DNA from: Methylibium sp.
Lineage (GTDB): Bacteria; Pseudomonadota; Gammaproteobacteria; Burkholderiales; Burkholderiaceae_C
Reading direction: 5' to 3'
DNA: 34,616 nucleotides
Assembly: GCF_013817365.1 (NCBI RefSeq)
Contig: NZ_JACDCU010000005.1
Span: 1 to 34,616 of the forward strand
Position 1 is the stretch's first letter. Each line of letters begins with the position of its first letter. The translations under genes were made by a program, and so were the position numbers. The notes beneath the pieces were generated by a model, which saw only the letters and a list, made by a program, of their open reading frames with translations, was not told the DNA's origin and did not search any database. This document shows positions 31,563 to 34,616 of this stretch, piece after piece.

Positions 31563-31694
31563 CGCTCAACGGACCTGATGGTCGACGGGGAGTTGAACGC
31601 GGACGCCGCCTGGTTCTACGCCGATCCCAAGCCCGAAGCCGAGATGATCAAGGGCCGGGTTGCGCCCTGGAAGGGCGTTAAGGGCGAGGCATGA
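31563..31694 (+). pseudogene. C-terminal fragment of a DUF427-family protein
   Basis: The frame ending at the TGA 31692-31694 reads 'VDGELNADAAWFYADPKPEA' and 'EMIKGRVAPWKGVKGEA', which matches the end of DUF427 proteins (AWxYPxPxPxAxxIxGRVAFWKGV). The N-terminal two thirds are absent and there is no proper start, so this is a broken gene. Its stop lies just before the ribosome-binding site of the next gene. The 100 bp before it (31461-31562) hold nothing recognisable. Confidence 0.6.
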
Positions 31695-31704
31695 GGAGCA
31701 TCAC

Positions 31705-33096
31705 ATGAGCAAGAGCAAGCCCGTCATCGAGTTCGACGTCGCCGTGATCGGCACCGGCCAGGCCGGACCGACCCTGGCCATGACGCTGGCCGGGCGCGGT
31801 GAGAAGGTTGCCCTGATCGAAGGGGGGCTGGTCGGCGGCTCGTGTGTCAATCACGGGTGCACGCCGACCAAGACCCTGCGCAAAAGCGCGCGGGTCGCGC
31901 ACCTGGCGCGTCGTGCGGGCGACTTCGGCATCCAGGCCGGGAAGGTCGAAATCGACTTCGCGGCCGCGATGGGGCGGATGCAGCAGCGGGTCGACGAGTC
32001 GCGCGCGGGGCTGGAAGAATCGATCACCGGGCAGGATGGCCTGACCTTGCTGCGGGGCTGGAGCGCCTTTGCGGGCCGAGCCGGTGACCGGTTCGAGCTG
32101 ACCGCCGGTGACCAGGCGCTGCGGGCCGCGCGGGTCTTCCTCAACACCGGCACCCGCGCGTTCATCCCGCCGCTGCCGGGCATCGATGACGTGCCGCACC
32201 TGGACAACGTCAGCCTGCTCCAGCTGCGCGAGCGTCCGCGCCATCTGATCATCATCGGAGGCAGTTACATCGGCCTCGAGATGGGGCAGATCTTTCGCCG
32301 GCTCGGCAGCGAAGTCACCGTGATCGAGGCCGACCCGCGCATCACCGGCCGCGAGAACGAGGCGGTCTCGAAGGCCCTCACCGAGATGCTGCAGGCAGAG
32401 GGCATCCGCTTCCACACCGGCAACGAGGTCGAGCGGGTGGAGAAGAGTTCCGATGCCGCGATTGCCGTGAAGGTGGGTGGACAGCGGGTCGAAGGCTCGC
32501 ACCTGCTGGTCGCCACCGGGCGCAGCCCGAACACCGAGCGCCTCAACCTGGCTGCGGTCGGGGTCGAGACCGACGAGCGCGGCTTCGTGCCCACCAATGG
32601 CAAGCTGGAAACCAATGTGCCGGGCATCTGGGCGGTCGGCGACATCAACAAGCGCGGTGCCTTCACCCACACCAGCTACCAGGACGGCCAGATCGTGCTG
32701 GCCAATCTCAAGGGCGGCGCACGTTCCGCCGACGGCCGGGTATCGACCTACGCGATGTACACCGATCCGCCGCTGGGCCGGGTCGGCCTGTCGGAGGCGC
32801 AGGCCCGCGAGTCGGGCCGCGCCACGCTGGTGGCGAATTTTCAGATGAAGGACGTCAGCCGGGCCAAGGAGGAGAGCGAGACCGCGGGCCTGATGCAGAT
32901 CCTGGTCGACCAGCAAAGCGAAGAGATCGTCGGTGCGTCGCTGCTGGGGTTCGGGTGCGACGAGGTGATCCAGGTGATCAGCAATTTCATGGCCACCGGC
33001 GCCCGCTACCAGGTGCTGCGCGATGCCTTGCCGATCCATCCCACGGTCGCCGAATTCCTGCCCTTCCTGCTGGACAAGGTCGAGCCGCTGAAGTAG
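31705..33096 (+). CDS. FAD-dependent pyridine nucleotide-disulfide oxidoreductase (mercuric-reductase-like)
   Basis: 463 residues. FAD motif 'VAVIGTGQAGPTLAMTLA' (Gly16, Gly18, Gly21), redox-active Cys47/Cys52 in 'GGSCVNHGCTPTKTL', NAD(P) motif 'LIIIGGSYIGLEMGQIFRRL', a second FAD contact 'GIWAVGDINKRGAFTHTSYQ', and the C-terminal dimer domain with the catalytic His-Glu pair in 'PIHPTVAEFLPFL'. It belongs with mercuric reductase and lipoamide/glutathione reductases. It lacks an N-terminal HMA domain and the C-terminal Cys pair of true MerA, so mercury reduction is unlikely. No mer or dehydrogenase-complex genes are near. The ATG at 31705 follows GAGGAG and is preferred over a start 15 codons earlier. 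Confidence 0.88.
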   Translation: MSKSKPVIEFDVAVIGTGQAGPTLAMTLAGRGEKVALIEGGLVGGSCVNHGCTPTKTLRKSARVAHLARRAGDFGIQAGKVEIDFAAAMGRMQQRVDESRAGLEESITGQDGLTLLRGWSAFAGRAGDRFELTAGDQALRAARVFLNTGTRAFIPPLPGIDDVPHLDNVSLLQLRERPRHLIIIGGSYIGLEMGQIFRRLGSEVTVIEADPRITGRENEAVSKALTEMLQAEGIRFHTGNEVERVEKSSDAAIAVKVGGQRVEGSHLLVATGRSPNTERLNLAAVGVETDERGFVPTNGKLETNVPGIWAVGDINKRGAFTHTSYQDGQIVLANLKGGARSADGRVSTYAMYTDPPLGRVGLSEAQARESGRATLVANFQMKDVSRAKEESETAGLMQILVDQQSEEIVGASLLGFGCDEVIQVISNFMATGARYQVLRDALPIHPTVAEFLPFLLDKVEPLK

Positions 33097-33215
33097 CGCC
33101 GCCCGGCTTCGCTAAGCTCGAAAGATGAAGCAACCGGATGGCCAACCTGAGCGCGATGCGGCCAAACGACGAGTTCTACCTGATGGGCCGCGTGCCCAAG
33201 CCGCCGAAGCCAGAT

Positions 33216-33252
33216 CGCGCCGGCGGCTGACTCGCCACCCGCCGCCGGCGCG
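33216..33252. terminator. Strong GC hairpin between convergent genes
   Basis: A perfect 12-bp inverted repeat (arms 33216-33227 and 33241-33252, 13-base loop) lies between the end of the flavoprotein gene and the end of htpX. It has no T run but could stop or stabilise transcripts from both sides. The surrounding 33097-33261 stretch contains no supported gene. Confidence 0.5.
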
Positions 33253-33261
33253 GGCGAGCGA

Positions 33262-34149
33262 TCAGTCCGGAGATCCGTCCGGGCGCTGCTGCAGCGCGCT
33301 GATCCGGACCTCGATCGGCGGGTGCGTCGACAGCAGCGCCATCATCCCGGCGCCGCGGCTGTTGATGCCGAAGGTCTTCACGGCCTTCGGCAGCTCGCCC
33401 GGATCGACGCCACCGAGCCGCGCCAGCGCATTGATCATCGGCTGCCTGCGGCCGAGCAGCCGCGCCGAACCGGCGTCGGCGCGGAACTCTCGCTGGCGCG
33501 AGAACCACGCGACGATGATCGCGGCCAGCACGCCGAGCACCATGTCCATCACGATCGTCGTGACGTAGTAGCCGATGCCGACGCCGCGATCGTTCTTCAG
33601 CAGCACGCGGTCGACGAAGTAGCCGACGACGCGCGAGATGAACACGACGAAGGTGTTCATCACCCCCTGCAGCAGCGTCATCGTGACCATGTCGCCGTTG
33701 GCGATGTGGGCGATCTCGTGGCCGATCACGGCCTCGACCTCCTCGCGGTTCATCGCCTGCAGCAGCCCGGTGGACACCGCGACCAGCGCCGAGTTCTTGA
33801 AGGCGCCGGTGGCGAAGGCGTTCGGCGCGCCTTCGAAGATCGCGACCTCGGGCATGCCGATCTTCGCCTTCTGTGCGAAGCGCTCGACGGTCGTGACGAT
33901 CCAGCGGTGCGTCGGATCGGTGGAGTCGTTGATGACCTGCGCGCCGGTCGACCATTTGGCGACCTTCTTGCTGATCAGCAGCGAGATCGTCGCGCCGCCG
34001 AAGCCTATCAGCGCCGAGAACGCCAGCAGCATGCCGAGGTTCAGCCCGTTGGCGGTCAGGAAGCGGTTGACGCCCAGCACGCTGGCGGCGACGCCGAGCA
34101 CCAGCATCACGGCGAGGTTGGTGACGATGAACAGCAGCACACGTTTCAT
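33262..34149 (-). CDS. htpX: HtpX membrane-bound zinc metalloprotease
   Basis: 295 residues. Two N-terminal membrane helices ('[20 protein letters not shown]' and about 36-58), then the M48 catalytic domain with the zinc motif '[11 protein letters not shown]', the third ligand region '[18 protein letters not shown]', and further hydrophobic stretches around 155-215. HtpX degrades misfolded inner-membrane proteins together with FtsH and is often under envelope-stress control. The ATG at 34149 has a weak purine-rich site. It is a single-gene unit, convergent with the flavoprotein gene. A CpxR-like regulator is in the window but I see no CpxR box before htpX. Confidence 0.95.
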   Translation of the reverse strand: MKRVLLFIVTNLAVMLVLGVAASVLGVNRFLTANGLNLGMLLAFSALIGFGGATISLLISKKVAKWSTGAQVINDSTDPTHRWIVTTVERFAQKAKIGMPEVAIFEGAPNAFATGAFKNSALVAVSTGLLQAMNREEVEAVIGHEIAHIANGDMVTMTLLQGVMNTFVVFISRVVGYFVDRVLLKNDRGVGIGYYVTTIVMDMVLGVLAAIIVAWFSRQREFRADAGSARLLGRRQPMINALARLGGVDPGELPKAVKTFGINSRGAGMMALLSTHPPIEVRISALQQRPDGSPD

Positions 34150-34616
34150 TTGACTTCTGCGCGCCGGCGGCGCGGCATCGGGGTGGCGACAGCGCGAATG
34201 TTAGGGCCGGTGCGGAGTTTCAATGGCGGTCTGCGCCGCGCCCCGGCCCGGGAGGTACGCGGTGCGGATGCCTTGTCCGAAGCGGAGCGCCGACAGCGGA
34301 AAAAAAAGGAAGAAAGCGCCGACCCCGATCGGGCCGGTGAGCGTCAGGACCTTGGCGGAGCGAGCCGCAATACGGCGAGCGGCTGGACGCTTGCCAGATA
34401 GAGCCGGTACGCGCGCTTTGGCGTGCCATGAAGCTGCTCAAGATGGGTCTGCCTCAAGAGTGGATGGAGCAGGCGCGCAGCGGCAGCTCCGATGTATAGG
34501 CCAACGTAGAACTATGGAACGAACGGTTCTGTATCGATAAGCACGTCGGCCGTTTCACTGACCTGCAGGGCGACCGTCGGCCGTGCCTTGGAACGCGGAC
34601 GGACGTCGCCGGTCAA
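34150..34616. other. Non-coding or decayed stretch at the window end
   Basis: About 470 bp without a supported gene. The first part should carry the htpX promoter. An eight-A tract lies near 34310 in an AG-rich stretch. The plus frame from 34341 to 34616 is open except for one TAG (34497-34499) and includes protein-like pieces such as 'RAMKLLKMGLPQEWMEQARS' and 'LWNERFCIDKHVGRFTDLQG'. It has no ribosome-binding site and no family I recognise, so it may be a gene remnant or chance. Confidence 0.4.

Noticed and set aside
31705-33096. Annotation as mercuric reductase (MerA)
   Set aside because: The CxxxxC core is present, but the N-terminal metal-binding domain, the C-terminal vicinal Cys pair and other mer genes are absent.
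33138-33230. A 30-codon ATG-started frame between the flavoprotein reductase and htpX
   Set aside because: No ribosome-binding site, and its end coincides with one arm of the strong hairpin at 33216-33252, so it is more likely terminator sequence.
34304-34320. A-rich tract as a terminator or slippage site
   Set aside because: No stem precedes it in either direction that I can see and no gene reads through it, so no function can be supported.
1-34616. CRISPR array, insertion sequence, prophage or integron
   Set aside because: I saw no evenly spaced repeats, transposase, integrase, terminal inverted repeats or phage structural gene; the only repeat structures are the short ones listed.

Overview
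The window is GC-rich, densely coded DNA from a beta-proteobacterium, most likely order Burkholderiales. This is inferred from codon use, from orphan TctC-type solute-binding proteins placed beside LysR regulators and acyl-CoA enzymes, and from the look of the glutaryl-CoA dehydrogenase-like protein. No ribosomal or other marker gene is present, so the genus cannot be named. I saw no tRNA, rRNA, CRISPR array, intact insertion sequence or phage gene.

Region 1 (1-3400): two genes of a type I secretion system on the minus strand, an ABC exporter and the first 73 codons of its HlyD-type adaptor. A PIN-toxin/ribbon-helix-helix antitoxin pair on the plus strand sits between them. Region 2 (3500-8230): a NarL-type response regulator and its histidine kinase, divergent from a TonB-dependent receptor with only 24 bp between the annotated start codons. 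Region 3 (8310-13150): a CpxP/Spy-like periplasmic protein, an OmpR-type response regulator and its kinase (an envelope-stress-type module with a CpxR-like box), plus a divergent animal-type haem peroxidase.

Region 4 (13240-30570) is the most interesting part. Two LysR-flanked operons run towards each other and end 16 bp apart. The left operon (+) encodes an enoyl-CoA hydratase, a thiolase-fold protein without the thiolase catalytic residues, its DUF35 partner, a glutaryl-CoA-dehydrogenase-like enzyme, an ADP-forming acyl-CoA ligase, a TctC binding protein and a ThDP-dependent lyase/decarboxylase. It has no 3-hydroxyacyl-CoA dehydrogenase. That fits a route in which a 3-hydroxyacyl-CoA is cleaved by retro-aldol chemistry instead of oxidation and thiolysis. 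The right operon (-) encodes a complete succinate dehydrogenase/fumarate reductase-like complex (FeS protein, two membrane anchors, flavoprotein), a two-subunit class I fumarase-type hydratase, a second TctC protein and a TauE-type permease. My inference is that the two operons take up and degrade a dicarboxylic (perhaps substituted succinic or glutaric) acid. The substrate cannot be read from the sequence.

Region 5 (30570-34616): two decayed gene fragments (LacI-like and DUF427-like) around a small four-helix membrane protein, then a mercuric-reductase-like flavoprotein disulfide reductase, a convergent htpX protease gene, and a final stretch of about 470 bp with no supported gene.
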